From: Prorocentrum cordatum
Taxonomy: Eukaryota; Sar; Dinophyceae; Prorocentrales; Prorocentraceae
Assembly (NCBI GenBank): GCA_963575745.1
Contig: CAUYUJ010021151.1
Span: 45,001 to 80,000 of the forward strand
Length of the DNA stretch: 35,000 nucleotides
Reading direction: 5' to 3'
Shown: positions 8,544-19,500 of the stretch, piece after piece
Numbering within the stretch: the stretch's first letter is position 1
Layout of the letters: the number at the start of each line of letters is the position of its first letter
The notes under the pieces: generated by a model
Databases searched by the model: none
The model's input: the letters and a program-made list of their open reading frames with translations, nothing else
Told to the model about the DNA's origin: nothing
Position numbers and translations under genes: made by a program

Positions 8544-8563
8544 CCGCGCCGAAATGGCTAGGC
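8544..8563 (-). other. Possible relic of the dinoflagellate spliced leader
   Basis: The minus strand reads CCTAGCCATTTCGGCGCGG. TAGCCATTTcGGC matches 12 of 13 positions of the core of the dinoflagellate spliced leader (CCGTAGCCATTTTGGCTCAA); the base between CC and TAG is missing and the last bases have drifted. It lies in the right orientation, 45 bases before the ATG of the PPR-like frame, a distance like the 65 bases seen at eIF5A. By family knowledge such relics mark genes reinserted from trans-spliced mRNA. Chance cannot be excluded for a match this short. Confidence 0.45.
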
Positions 8564-8581
8564 CGCGCTGCTGAGCCACCT

Positions 8582-8822
8582 AGGAGGAGGAGGAGGAGGA
8601 GGAGGAGGAGGAGGAGGAGGAGGAGGAGGGAGGAGGAAGGAGGAGGAGGAAGAGGAGGAGGAGGAGCAGGAGGAGGATGAGGAGGACGAGGAGGAGGGGA
8701 GGAGGACGAGAAGAGGAGAAGGAGGAGGAAGAGGAGAGAGGAGGGTGAGGAGGAGGAGGAGGGGAGGAGGAGGAGGAAGGAGGAGGAGGAGGAGGAGGAG
8801 AAGGAGGAGGAGGAGGGGAAGG

Positions 8823-8855
<33 letters not shown>

Positions 8856-9136
8856 GGAGGAGGAGGATGCAGGCGGAGGAGGATGAGGAGGAGGAAGGAG
8901 GAGGAGGAGGGAGGAGGAGGAGGAGAGGAGGAGGAGGAGGAGGAAGGAGGAGGAGGAGGGGGGAGGGAGGAGGAGCAGAGAGAGGAGGAGGAGAGGAGGA
9001 GGAGGAAGGGGAGGAGGAGGAGGGAGAGAAGGAGGAGGAGGAGGAGGAGGAGGAGGAGGAGGAGGAGGAGGAGGAGGAGGAGAGGGAGGAGATGGAGGGG
9101 GGAGGGGAAGGAGGAGGTGCAGGAGGAGGAGGAGGA
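8582..9136 (+). repeat. Long GGA triplet array
   Basis: About 555 bp of GGA/GAG on the + strand, the longest such array here, with scattered GAA, GAT, GGG and GCA variants. It begins about 20 bases beyond the leader-like sequence upstream of the PPR-like frame. Confidence 0.95.
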
Positions 9137-10968
9137 ACATTTGATTGAAATGAAGAAGGTCCGTAGCATTTTCTTGCCCTGGCCGCCCACCAGCGGGCGA
9201 AGCCACCCATTCCGCCCAAGAAAGCAAGGCATGTCCGTTCGTAGTTTGTGCAAGTGGAGGGGATCTAGTTCTTGTTGTAGAGGTTGGTGATGGTGCTATT
9301 GGACGGCGTGGAGTGCTCGCCCAGACGCTTGGCGGCGCAACTGGGGTTGGCCATGAGTGGGCGAGGTGGTCAGCGGACAATGCGGTGGCAAAGTCTGGAA
9401 AAACGATATCAAGCGTGTCCGTGACCATCAAGATGCTGCAGGCCCTCGGCCTTGCTCGTCTGGCAACGCTGGTACGTAGCACGGGCCCCGTCCTGGCTAG
9501 AAACCTTCCGTTGCAATGTAGCCATGCGTGACGATGCAAAAGGGAGTCGACGCTGCAACGGCGGGACCCGAGCAGCTCCGCCGAGCCCAGCAGGGGCTTC
9601 GGCTGGAGGCGAGGGCGGAGCAGCTCGATCTTGCCAGGAGCAGGGCCGACAGTACCTTATGTGCGGAGGCGCCACCTTGTGTCCCTTTCGGCGTGCGCAC
9701 TGCGAGAGCTTGGTGTGGATGGAGAATCAGCAGTGGATGAGCGTCATGCGTCCTACGTCTCCTCTCCCCGCTTCCCTGTTGTTTGGGAGCTTCTGGATGG
9801 GGGGAAGGAGGATTTGCAATAGTTTCCATTGAGTTCCCCCCGTCTTGTAGCAGGTAGCCGGGACAGCTACCAATTGGATAGTTCGAGTAACCACAAGCAG
9901 TCTGAAGTCACCCAGAGTTTCGAGACGGTGACGGCGGGCCCCGGTTTGCTCGAGAACTTGGCGTTCTTGTGGAACGGCCAACAGCCCGTCGTGGACAGAA
10001 AGGGATCCACAGCCATGCGCTACACATCGAATATCAGAGTTGCCAGAGATTGCTTGGCAGGAACGTGTCGTTGAGACGAAATTCAAAAGAGGGAGAGACA
10101 GAGAGAAAGCAACACATAATGATAACGAGGACGAGAAAGAACAAAACAAAAGAGACGGGAAAGGAAACGCCTCAGACGCTTGTGATTCGCAGAGGTCGTG
10201 GCGGAGCGCGAGCGTGATAGACAGAAGCCAAGCGCGACAGGAGAAACGTCGTGTAAGACGTATGCGTGTGTTGGAGGCCGCGGAAGAGCAGTAACATCGC
10301 AGTGGTTGTTGACGTTTCGGAATAGCTCAGCGGGCCGATGCCGATCGGTAGCCGAAAGCTACAGCCTTCCCCCTTCTCCCCGTTCCCTCCTCCAACATTT
10401 CCTCCTTGGCCTCCCATCCCATCCAGCACGCAGCATGCCCCTCGCAGCTAGCTTTTTCTGGGGGAGGCGGAGGAGTGGAGGGTCCCGCGTAGTAGCTTGC
10501 CGGTGTGCGTTTGCGTTGGCGTGGGGCGCGCGCGTCTTGGAAAGAGGAGGAGGCGCTGGATGATTCTCCCCTGCTTCCCCCCAGCAGCCGCACGTAATCA
10601 CAAGGGCACGACGGTCGAGCGTCCCGCGCCCCCGTGTGCGAGCCGGCGAGGCTACGAGGCCGCAGGGCCAGGTTCACGCCCTCCACGGGGTGCCAAAAGG
10701 ATGTCCTGGACAGGAGGCGGAGGGCAGCGATGTGGCACCGGGCATGGACCCCCCTCCCTTCCAATCCGTGCCGCGCCAGGCGAGCGCAGTAGCACAGGAG
10801 CTCGGGTTGGGCACCTCAGTCCGCCTCCCGTCCCCCTCGGTCCCTGTCTCCCTCGCCTCCCCGTTATCACCGAGCGCGTGCGACTTCCGAGTTCCTCTTA
10901 GGCAGTTTAAGGTCTGTCTGCTCAGATGTTCGGGTTCGTTGTGCGCGCGCGCTTGTGTGTGTGTGCGT
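9137..10968. other. Stretch with no recognisable gene
   Basis: Mixed-composition DNA with several short overlapping open frames on both strands and none with a recognised motif. No repeat shared with the rest of the window was seen. Confidence 0.5.
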
Positions 10969-11278
10969 GGAGGAGGAAGGTGCGAGGAGGGGGTACAAAA
11001 GGAGAAGGAACAGGAGGGGGAGGGGGGGGGAGGAACGGGGGGAGGGAAGGGGAGAAGGGGAAGGGGAAGGGGAAGGGAAGAGGAGGAGGAGGAGGAGGAG
11101 GAGGAGGAGGAGGAGGAAGCGGAGGAGGAGGAGGAGGAGGAGGGGGGAGGAGGAAGAGGAAGAGGAGGAGCAGGAGGAGCAGCAGGAGGAGGAGGAGGAA
11201 CAGGAAAAGGAGGAGGAAGAGGAGGAGACAGATGAGGAGGAGAAGGAGGAGGAGGAGGAGGAAGAGGAAAGGGGGGGG
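10969..11278 (+). repeat. GGA-rich array
   Basis: About 310 bp of GGA with GGGGAA (about 11035-11080) and GGAAGAGG sub-blocks, preceded by a short TG run (10947-10966). Confidence 0.95.
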
Positions 11279-12363
11279 CGAAAGACACCGCCGACGTCGT
11301 GGTCAGCCTGCGGCCCGAGGACGCGCCCGAGCCCGACCAGGGCCTCTTCGGCTTCCTCGGCGGCGGCGGCGCCGCGAGCGGCGCCGCGAACGGCGCCGCG
11401 TCGCGGCGGCCCTCGGCGAGGGCCAGCGGGCGACGCCCTTCTGCTCGCAAAAAAAGGCGTTCTGCTCCCTCCCTCCTTCCTCCTCCCTCCTGGCCTCTCT
11501 TCTCCTCCCTCCTCTCCTCCCTGCTCCTCCCTCCAGGTTCGGCTCGGGGGTCCTCTCTGACCCAGAGCGCAGTCGCGACGCGAAGCCCCCAGCGCAGTTC
11601 CCAGTTTTCTCCGCGCATGGCGAGATTGGACACACGGCGCATCCCACGGTGCGACAGAGTCTTGTCGCCTCCATCTGCCTGCGCGCGCCGCAATGGTTCT
11701 TGAGAGTCGTCGCCGTGTTTGTCATGTACCACTGCAACCCAAGTCACCAGGCAAAGCCCGCGAACCCCCCTGTTCAGAGAGCCTTTCCGTGTGCCAGGAG
11801 GCCTGCACCGCTGCTCTCCGAAGCAGTGGCGGCGCAGACAGGGCTGGTGCAGCCTACGGCGAGCTTGTCCAAACGCACCCAACCGACCCCGACTCCGCTT
11901 GCCAGCAACACCGTTCCAGCCAGCCTAGGTTCAGGAGCGAGCTGATGAAATGTTGCAGGCGCTTCAAGATCAGCTACACAGACCTGCGTTGTGTCCTCAC
12001 AGACAGTGTGGACACCAGCCGTGACCCACCAGGGTTCAGGGCCCCGGCCGCTATCCACCAGGATAAGGCAACAGGCCCCGTCGTCAGCCTCGGTGCGCCA
12101 AATTGGGACGCCCCGCTGAACAGGGCCGACCGCGGAACCTCACACGTTGCACCGCCAGGAGGGCGAGGAGAAGGAGGGAGGAAGAGGAGAAGGAGGGTGA
12201 CTGCGGAGAGGAGCGCTGGAGGGGAAGTACGGTGGCAAGGATGGATTGGTCAGGGGGAGGGGGAGGGGGGGAAGGGGGCAGAGAGAACGCGGGGTGGCAT
12301 AAGTGATATGCGACCCTCGTTTCGCCCCTCCTTTCTCGCCCTTCTCTCTCTTTCTCTCCTCAT
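11279..12363. other. Stretch with no recognised gene; possible coding-like segment at its start
   Basis: From about 11284 to 11440 the + strand reads as a protein-like GC-rich segment (DVVVSLRPEDAPEPDQGLFG, then Gly/Ala-rich), which could be an exon or a diverged gene end; there is no start codon, no domain and no splice site I can defend. The rest holds only short frames on both strands. Confidence 0.3.
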
Positions 12364-12485
12364 CCCTCCTCCTCGTCCTCCTCGTCCTCCCCCCCTCCTC
12401 ATCCTCATCCTTCTTCTCCTCCTTCTCCTCCTCCTCCTCCTCCCCCTCCTCCTCCTCCTCCTCCTCCTCCTCCTCCTCCACCTCC
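12364..12485 (-). repeat. TCC triplet array
   Basis: TCC on the + strand with CGT, CAT and CTT variants. It continues as a C/T-rich tract to about 12635, ending in a C-run. Confidence 0.9.
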
Positions 12486-12698
12486 CTGCTCTTTCCCCTT
12501 TCCCATCTTCTCCAACCTAGCCGACCTCCCCCTCATCCTCCCCTGTTCCCTCTTTGTCCACCACCCCCATCCCCCTCCTCCACCCTCCCTCCTCATCCCT
12601 CCTTCTCCGCCTCCTGTATGTCCCCCCCCCCCCCTCTTGCAAGGCGACTCCGTCGTCGGAACTGCCTGGAAAAGGAAGGAGAGTCCCCCCTTTTTGGT

Positions 12699-12774
12699 AG
12701 ATTGATTGACTGATTGATTGATTGACTGATTGACTGATTCACTTGCTGATTGATTGATTGGTTGATTGATTGAT
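12699..12774 (+). repeat. TGAT tetranucleotide microsatellite
   Basis: Repeats of GATT/GACT (ATTGATTGACTGATTG and so on), about 76 bp, with single-base variants. It is followed by an AAC/AAAC-rich stretch at about 12835-12890. Confidence 0.9.
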
Positions 12775-13023
12775 CGAGGGGCTCCTCAAAGGTAATCCAA
12801 AACAGTGCTCGCATGACTTGGGTTTTTGTTGAGCAAAAAACAACAGCAAATAACAAACAACCAAACTAACTAACTAGCAAACGAACAAGGACAGGCGGGA
12901 CATCTGTACGCCTCCTGTCGCTGGGGGGGGGGGGGCAATCGGCCTGGTCCTTCCACCACCGAGCAGCACCGTGGACGACTCGCCAGGGGCCTCTTCCCCC
13001 TCTCTCCGTCTCCTCCTGCCCCT

Positions 13024-13170
13024 AGGAGGAGGAGGAGGAGGAGGAGGAGAGAGGAGGAGGAGGAGGAGGAGGAGGTGGGGGAGGAGGAGGCGGAGGAGGA
13101 GGAGGAGGAGGAGGAGGAGGAGGAGGAGGAGGAGGAGGAGGAGGAGGAGGAGGAGGAAGGAGGAGGGGGG
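13024..13170 (+). repeat. GGA triplet array
   Basis: About 147 bp of GGA on the + strand with only a few changes. Confidence 0.95.
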
Positions 13171-13343
13171 CGGTGCGGAGTTGCTGGGGCGGCGCTGGAG
13201 CTCCTCTCTTGCTGGCGCGGAGCGTGCCGCGGGGGCTGTTCCTGGCGCGCAGCCAAGTGGGGGCCCCAGCGCCGAGCCACGAAACATCCGCGCGGACCGC
13301 TGAAGGCGTAGGTTCCTACTCGGCCCTGCCTTTCGTATTTATC

Positions 13344-13562
13344 TAGGCCTCCCAGATGGGGCCGAAGTAGGTGGGGTCGCAGGATCGCGCCGCATCGCCA
13401 ATGCATCGGCGATGCGGCCGAGTTGCCCCACGCTGGCGTCGCCGCTGCATCGCCGACGTCGACGAGGCATGGCCAGTGCATCGCCGATGCGTTGCCGATG
13501 TATCGGCGATGCGGCGCGATCCTCGGACCCCATCTTTTTGGATCCCATCTAGGAGGCGTCTA
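13344..13562. mobile_element. MITE-like element, family A, copy 3
   Basis: Uninterrupted 219-bp copy. Ends are CTAGGCCTCCCAGATGGGGC and CCCATCTAGGAGGCGTC in inverted orientation. The centre iterates GATGCATCGGCGATGCGGC. It supplies the empty site for the family B insertion in copy 2. TCTA occurs at both edges, but a target duplication is not certain. Confidence 0.85.
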
Positions 13563-13734
13563 CTTTAGCAAGATCTAGCGTATGTGTCTGTTATGCAGTT
13601 ATTCGCTCATGCAGTAAGTGTGTAAGCTTTCGCAGGTTTTGCAGTTTGTGTTGTGTCGTGTTCGTCTCTCTCATGTTGCAGGCTGTGCTTGTTCCATGTG
13701 CGATTCTGCAAGGTATGTGTTCTGCTCTTCTCCA

Positions 13735-13892
13735 CCCTCCCTCCTCCTCCTCCTCCTCCTCCTCCTCCTCCTCCTCCTCCTCCTCCTCCTCTCCTCCTCC
13801 TCCTCCTCCTTCCTCCTCCTCCCTCCTCCTCCTCCTTCCTCCTCCTCCTCCTCCTCATCCTCCTCCCCCCCCCTCCTCGCCTCCTCCTCCTC

Positions 13893-13927
<35 letters not shown>

Positions 13928-13933
13928 CCCACC
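13735..13933 (-). repeat. TCC triplet array
   Basis: TCC on the + strand, about 200 bp, ending in a C-run at about 13915-13931. Confidence 0.95.
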
Positions 13934-14062
13934 CCTCTTCCCGCGTGGCAGGCCGAGCGGATGAGCTGGTGGTCGTCCGACTTGCGCGCACAGGCGGCCG
14001 ACCGTTGCCTCCCGCCGCTTTGCTCGCGAGGAGTGATTTCGGGGAGGGGAGGGGGGGGTTCA

Positions 14063-14215
14063 TGAGGGGAAAAAGCACGCAGACACAATTGATCGTCAAT
14101 TCCAAGGAAAATATGGGAAAACATTAACAATTGGGGGGGGGGAGAAGACAGAAACCCAGAAACTATGGGAAGTTGTGTGTATTTATGAGTGTTGTGTGCC
14201 CCTTCAGTGGGGAGC
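14063..14215 (+). repeat. Dispersed repeat, family K, copy 1
   Basis: GGGGAAAAAGCACGCAGACA, then TGATCGTCAATTCC, GGAAAATATGG, and GTGTGTATTTATGAGTGTTG leading to GTGCCCC. The same order of blocks is found at 32886-33030. The ends (GGGG...ACACA / TGTGTG...CCCC) are weakly complementary. Confidence 0.55.
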
Positions 14216-14388
14216 TCAGCGCGGACTTTTTCGGATCGGCGCTGGGGACCCCGGGCGGCGCCGCCAGCGCCGCCCCCGGCATCCCGTGTGCCGAAAAGGG
14301 AGTCCAGCGCAGATCCAGGAAATCAGCGCGCAGACTTCTGGATATGTTCGTGCTGCTTTCTGTTTTCCCAGAGGAGAGGGGCACACGA

Positions 14389-14422
14389 GGAGGAAGTGGA
14401 GGAGGAGGAGGAGGAGGGGGAT

Positions 14423-14454
<32 letters not shown>

Positions 14455-14468
14455 GGAGGAGGAGGAGG
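14389..14468 (+). repeat. Short GGA triplet array
   Basis: About 80 bp of GGA/GAA on the + strand; a smaller one lies at 14883-14926. Confidence 0.9.
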
Positions 14469-14469
14469 G

Positions 14470-15275
14470 TCAACAATCAGAGCGTGAATTACCTACCCCG
14501 CTTTCGCTTCCAGGCAAAACCAAGTCATACCATACCCCTCCTCGTCAAGCGGCCTGACCAGTACATGCCGTAGTTTGGCATCGCTTGGTATCTCTTGGAA
14601 GCGAGGGTGGTCAAAAGCGAGGTAGATTTGTTTGCCCCCTAAACAACTCGATCGCCCCTTCGCACATGTTTGCCTGATGTAACCTGGAGGAGGGTCGGGG
14701 TGTCGTCCCCGCCGCCTCGTCGTCCTTCCCTCCCCGCGGGGGCCGCTGGGGGATATAGCTACCCTGCCCAGGGGGGGGCCATCATGCCCTGCGGGAGTTG
14801 CATTTACAGAGATCCGCGCGGGCCTCCGACAGTTCATGTTGATGCTGCTTGTGTGTTTTTTCTTCGCACACGAAGCCGGCACATGAGGAGGAGGATGAAG
14901 AGAAGGAGGAAGAGGAGGAGGACGAGGTGTCTGCATGCAGGCGCGGGTGTAACTGAGCATTCGGCACGATTTGGCTCAAGCGTTTTACTTCGCCATTCGG
15001 CGGCGCCCCAGGAGCAATTTTGTAACTGGGGAACCCAGGTTCGATCCTCATCAACATGCTTCTGGAACCTACGTATGGCAGTGAAGCGAAACACTTTCCA
15101 GACCCGCGCAGGCCATACCGACTAGGACGCAAAATTGCTTCGAGTATAGCCCAGCGGGTTTCGATGCCAACTGTCTGTGGCGGTCCAGCAATGTGGCCTG
15201 TCCACGCGAGCCACGATGCAGCAGTGGACTGTCTAGGGAGAGAAGGAACATGGGGTATCAGGGATATGTCGGTGA
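14470..15275. other. Stretch with no recognisable gene
   Basis: Only short frames. It holds a small GGA patch (14883-14926) and the string TTTGGCTCAAG at 14970-14980, identical to the last 11 bases of the dinoflagellate spliced leader but without the rest. No recognised product lies downstream. Confidence 0.4.
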
Positions 15276-15473
15276 GCACGCTGTCGCATTGACGCAGTGG
15301 TTCGTGAAGCAAATTCAGTAGTTTTGAGCATCATGAGCCGTGAACAAGGGCACTGTGAATATACAAACACGGTAGCGACCAGAGTTGCGGATCTTGAGAA
15401 CAACATCGAACACCGAGGACAAGTTCAATACACATGGGTGGTTAGTAAATACAACGGACAAATGTGGCTTTGA
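15276..15473 (+). pseudogene. Protein-like open segment, possible exon or gene fragment
   Basis: Open on the + strand from after a TGA at 15273 to a TGA at 15471-15473, with an internal ATG at 15333 that would give 46 residues. The reading looks like real protein (AVVREANSVVLSIMSREQGH, then VADLENNIEHRGQVQYTWVV), with an ordinary residue mix unlike the repeat-driven frames nearby. No family recognised. It may be one exon of a larger gene or the start of the broken series at 15529-16580. Confidence 0.35.
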
Positions 15474-15528
15474 CAAGGAACGAGGGCATCAAGGAGCGCT
15501 CAGTGAGTCAAAGGCAGGCTAAGCCCTG

Positions 15529-16580
15529 ACGAGTCGCAACGCAGACCGATCGAAGTTGCCAGAGTCGAAGTATCGGCTGCGGAATATCGTGGTGTTCGTA
15601 GGTGATGGAAAACGTGGGGCGCTCACTATGCTGAGCGCGAAACGTGGGACATTCGGCTGAGCGCGGATCCAGGCGATTGAGGCGACAAACTCAGCATGTG
15701 AAGTGGTGAATTTTTGTTGCAGAACACAACGAAGCCTCAAGGGAAATACCAGGAAGACGAGCCAAACGAAGATTTCGTGTTAGACGAGGGTGGGGTACAC
15801 AAGTTAGACAGGGGGATATATGATTCATCTACATCAGGAACCAGGGCAGAGCGGAAGCTTGAGGCGAACTCCGTGGATTGTGAGTGGGAAGGATAAGTCG
15901 TTCAAAGTGAAGATACGCAGATAACGCTCGGTTGTGACCCTGCTGAGGTTGTCGGCAAAGATGATTTCGGCAATGCGTCCCGGCAGTGAATCAAGCGAAA
16001 GACGTGTCGTCACAATTGGAACAACGGAGCGCCTTCGTTGACATGCTGGAGAAGATTCCTCATCATGTGCGTTGTCGCTTCCGCTCCGACTTAGCTGCCC
16101 ATCGATGCTGGTGACGCACGCAGGTGAACGTCTTGACGGGGGGGAGCAGCATTATGTCAAGACTTCGGGGTCCTTGACCGACGAGCCACATCAAAAGTAA
16201 GGTCTTTAGTGTGAAGATTTGGGCCCGTGAGGAAATATTGCAGACGGTAGAGGAGAACAACAATGCCATGCACAAAGTGAGAGCGGAGTAGACGGGTTAC
16301 CATTCAACGACGCACCAGGCAGTGGAGCTGAAGACGTTGCTTGATGGCATAATGAGGGGAAGGCGCTGGTGGCCAAACGAGAACGGCGGGCAACAGCACT
16401 GGGAAGGGGGGATGCGGCAACGACGGCGACAACGGGGGCGCATTGGGAAAAGCGGTAGGCAAAGGCATAGCGATTCGCGATTGGCACGGAAGTTAGAGCA
16501 CGCGGCCAAATATTGCCGAGCGGAAGGGAAGGCAAGGGACCCCCCGGAGGAAAACGAACACATGTCACGGCGGTAACACG
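15529..16580 (+). pseudogene. Broken coding-like region, frames shift repeatedly
   Basis: Short protein-like readings follow one another on the + strand in different frames with stops between them: SKYRLRNIVVFVGDGKRGAL (about 15562-15621, frame closed by TGA at about 15658), ARIQAIEATNSACEVVN (about 15661-15711), 15714-15896 (60 codons from an alternative start), MLEKIPHHVRCRFRSDLAAP (16042-16101), KVFSVKIWAREEILQTVEEN (from 16199, with TAG at 16289) and VELKTLLDGIMRGRRWWPNE (about 16322-16380) running to 16576. This pattern fits a decayed gene or retroelement; introns are another explanation. No conserved domain was identified, and part of the minus strand (15740-15519) is also open, so strand is not certain. 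Confidence 0.3.
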
Positions 16581-19500
16581 GGGCCAGTTGAACCGATCGC
16601 CCCTGCACGCAGCTCTGGAGGCGCAAAAAGGCTTCGCGCCAAAAAGGGAGAGGGTGCATTACAGGCGCCGGCAACGGGGCCACGCGGGGATCTTTCACAC
16701 GAAGAACGCAAGTTTAGCGAGTCGCGACCACAGCGGGGGGGTGCAAAAGCTGGGCAAGTCCCCTGTCGCGCGCCCAACGCGGAGGCGCGGTCACAGCGCG
16801 AGAACGCGCGCCGGAACCACCTAGGGCGCGAGGCCTTATTTGCGCAGGAGCTCCAGCCGCATCGACAGGGCGGGGGGCGGCTGGTCCTAGTCGGGGCATT
16901 CCAGCGAAGCGCTGCTTGATGGAGCCAACGGCAATGCCAGCCATGCGCGCGCTGTCTCCGAAGACGGCCCGCCGGCATCGAGACCGCGGCGGCGACAGTT
17001 GACTCGGGGGCGCAAAGCGCGGCAGGTCCACTGAACGCGAGAACGCGCCCCCCCGCGAGGCCCGCGGCGGCGCGCCGCGACGGGCCCCGCTGCGGCGCGG
17101 CGGCGAACAGAAGGGCGCGAGGAAATTGCGGCCAGAGAGCAATCATAAGCAATAATGGCGAGGGGGCGCTCCCGCCCAGGCTGCCGACGCCCAAATAGCG
17201 GCGGGGCCTGCGCGGGGGCAGGTGGATGCGGGCAACCGCGCGACGCGGGACAGGGGTGGAATCTTGGGCGGGGCGCGGGGGCGCGCGGGCGCGGGCCGCC
17301 TCGCGCGGGCGCGGCGGAACTGTCCGGCTTGCGACCAAGGCGCCGAAGAGCAAGGAGGGCGCAGTCAAACGCCCAGCGCAGGAAATACGCGACATGAAGG
17401 ACGCCCCGAGGCCGGGAATCCCCCGGGAAGGCCTCGCCCATGAGGCCCCGCGCGACCGCTGGCCAAGTTGGCAAGAATGCTGGGCGAGGCCAAGGGCGAC
17501 CGCAGGGGCGGGGCAGGTGGCGGCGCGCGCGGCGTCGAAGATGCATTCAATGATGGAGATGCGGAAACGTTCAAGATGGCTACGCGCGGGGCGCCCCAGT
17601 TGAGTTGAATGGGGGGCCGCGCAGCAAGCGCCGCGCGCCGCAAAGCAGCCGTCGCCCGCGCCGCGCCGGGGGCATCGCAAGGCGGAGCCGCGTCGTAGGA
17701 GGAACAAGGGGGGGGGGGGGCGGGATGGAAGCCCGCAGCATTTGCATACTGAACGCGGGTGACCTAAAAAAGGGAAGGGGCGACCCCGCGCGACCATGCG
17801 CCGCAGGCGAGCCACGCCGTCCTTGAGAGCCCCCCCCCGAAGGAGCGCAGTCCCGCTGGAGAGCGACTGTGGATCTGAATGAAGGTGTTAGACGGCGACG
17901 TCACAGCGGAATTCCATATGTCTAAGAGAGCGCGCATTGGCCAGTCGGAGACTCAGCCGCCAACGGTGGACAATTGTTCGGACCAATCAGACGCCAGGAG
18001 GTGCATTCGAAATTAAGGGGAGATCTCGGGCAAACAGAGGCTGATCTCGCGATGCCTTTCGCGACGCCGCGCGCGACATCTTTCATCGACTAGGTCGCAG
18101 TAGGAACTGACAACTTCAGAGCGCCGTTGCCCCGACTTGGGGGGCACGCGACGCAACTGAAGGCGCAAGCGAAAGGGCGATGCAAGTCAGACTCGGAATC
18201 GGCAAAAGGGGTCTTCCGAGGAGCGCGAGATGAACGCGGGGGCCCCAGCGTCGGGGCGACGGCGGGGGCGGCAGGGCCAGCGGGGCATCGCAGAGGACGC
18301 TGCAGCAGAAAGCTGGCATTCGGAAGAAATGATCGAAGCGGCGGGGCCGCCGCGGCAGCCAGGCCCGAGCGCGGTCGACGTTGGAGCGCGGTCGTCAGTG
18401 GAGCGCAGACGCGCGCCATCGCGGCCATGCCCAATAATATGCGTTAGATCTAGAACCTCCGACGTTGGGCTATCAATCGCGAGCGGAGATGCAGTGGCAA
18501 GGGGTGACTCCGTTTATTGAAGAGGGGCGACGCCCGGATGCTGCGGGCGCAGTGCCGTTGCTAGGGGCGGGCCCAGTCATGGGGCCAGCAGCGCTGAGCG
18601 CAGGCCACCCGCGTTCGACGGGTGGCAGCCGCTGCTGAAAGGGGAGTCGACGCAGCGCCCAGTGAAGAGTTTGACCAGAAAGGAGCAGGGGAAAACCCGC
18701 GGCGCGACAGAGGCAGGTTGACGGAGCCCAGCAAATCCGCCAGCAGCGCAGGTGACCTGGGCACGGAGAGGGCCGACTCACAGCAATGCGCAAGTGCGAA
18801 ATCATGTAACCCGATGCATGAGTTGCATATGCAGTGACAGATCGGCGCAATGCAGACGGGAGAACGGTCAGCAAGAGAGAGAGAGTGACCCGCGGCATAA
18901 GTATGAACGGGAGACAGGCAAAGGAAGCCGATGGCGACGTGATAAGATCGAATGGAAGGAGCGAGCGACCATAGGGACATGGACAAATCCCAGGGTGGAC
19001 CGAGACTGACGTAGATCCATCATAAGGACTCTGATTTATGTATATATGTATATATACAGCATCGCAAAGGAGAGGAGACCTCACGAGTACACGGTAGAGG
19101 AGCAGCAGGCGGAGCTGCCAAACAGGGTCGACGACGGAGACGATGCAATAATCAGATTGGTACGGAGTGGTTTCGAAGCAATGGAAGCGAGGCCCATGTC
19201 AGCGTGCCGGTATGCGGGCGCCGGGAAGTTAGGGAAATACGAATGGAAGTTAATGGGCACATGGCATCTTGGGCTTGCTGGCAAAAAGGCCACGCCGATT
19301 CCCATGTCAGCGAGGTGTACTCACCAATGGGAGTGATTGGGATAGCTGCCGCAGTGAGCCCCCCGGACCAGACGTGGATATCACAACTCAGGACTTGCGC
19401 GCTTGTCATTGGGATTCCAGCCCCGAGGACATCCGACGCACGCGGAGAGCGATTGCGGGAGGCGCTGCGGGCGCGGTGTCAATCGCGTTTCAAATGCGCG

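Noticed and set aside
9160-9173. TCCGTAGCATTTTC, resembling the start of the spliced leader
   Set aside because: One base is missing, the 3' half does not match, and no gene candidate follows.
8449-9539. Minus-strand frames of 230-320 codons rich in Ser, Pro or Leu
   Set aside because: All three phases are open because the sequence is TCC repeats; composition follows the repeat.
15038-15047. GGTTCGATCC, like a tRNA T-arm
   Set aside because: Flanking bases do not pair into a T-stem and no acceptor or anticodon stem can be formed.
16565-17815. A 416-codon minus-strand frame
   Set aside because: Very GC-rich DNA with few stops; the product is Arg/Ala/Pro-rich with no motif, and + frames are also open.
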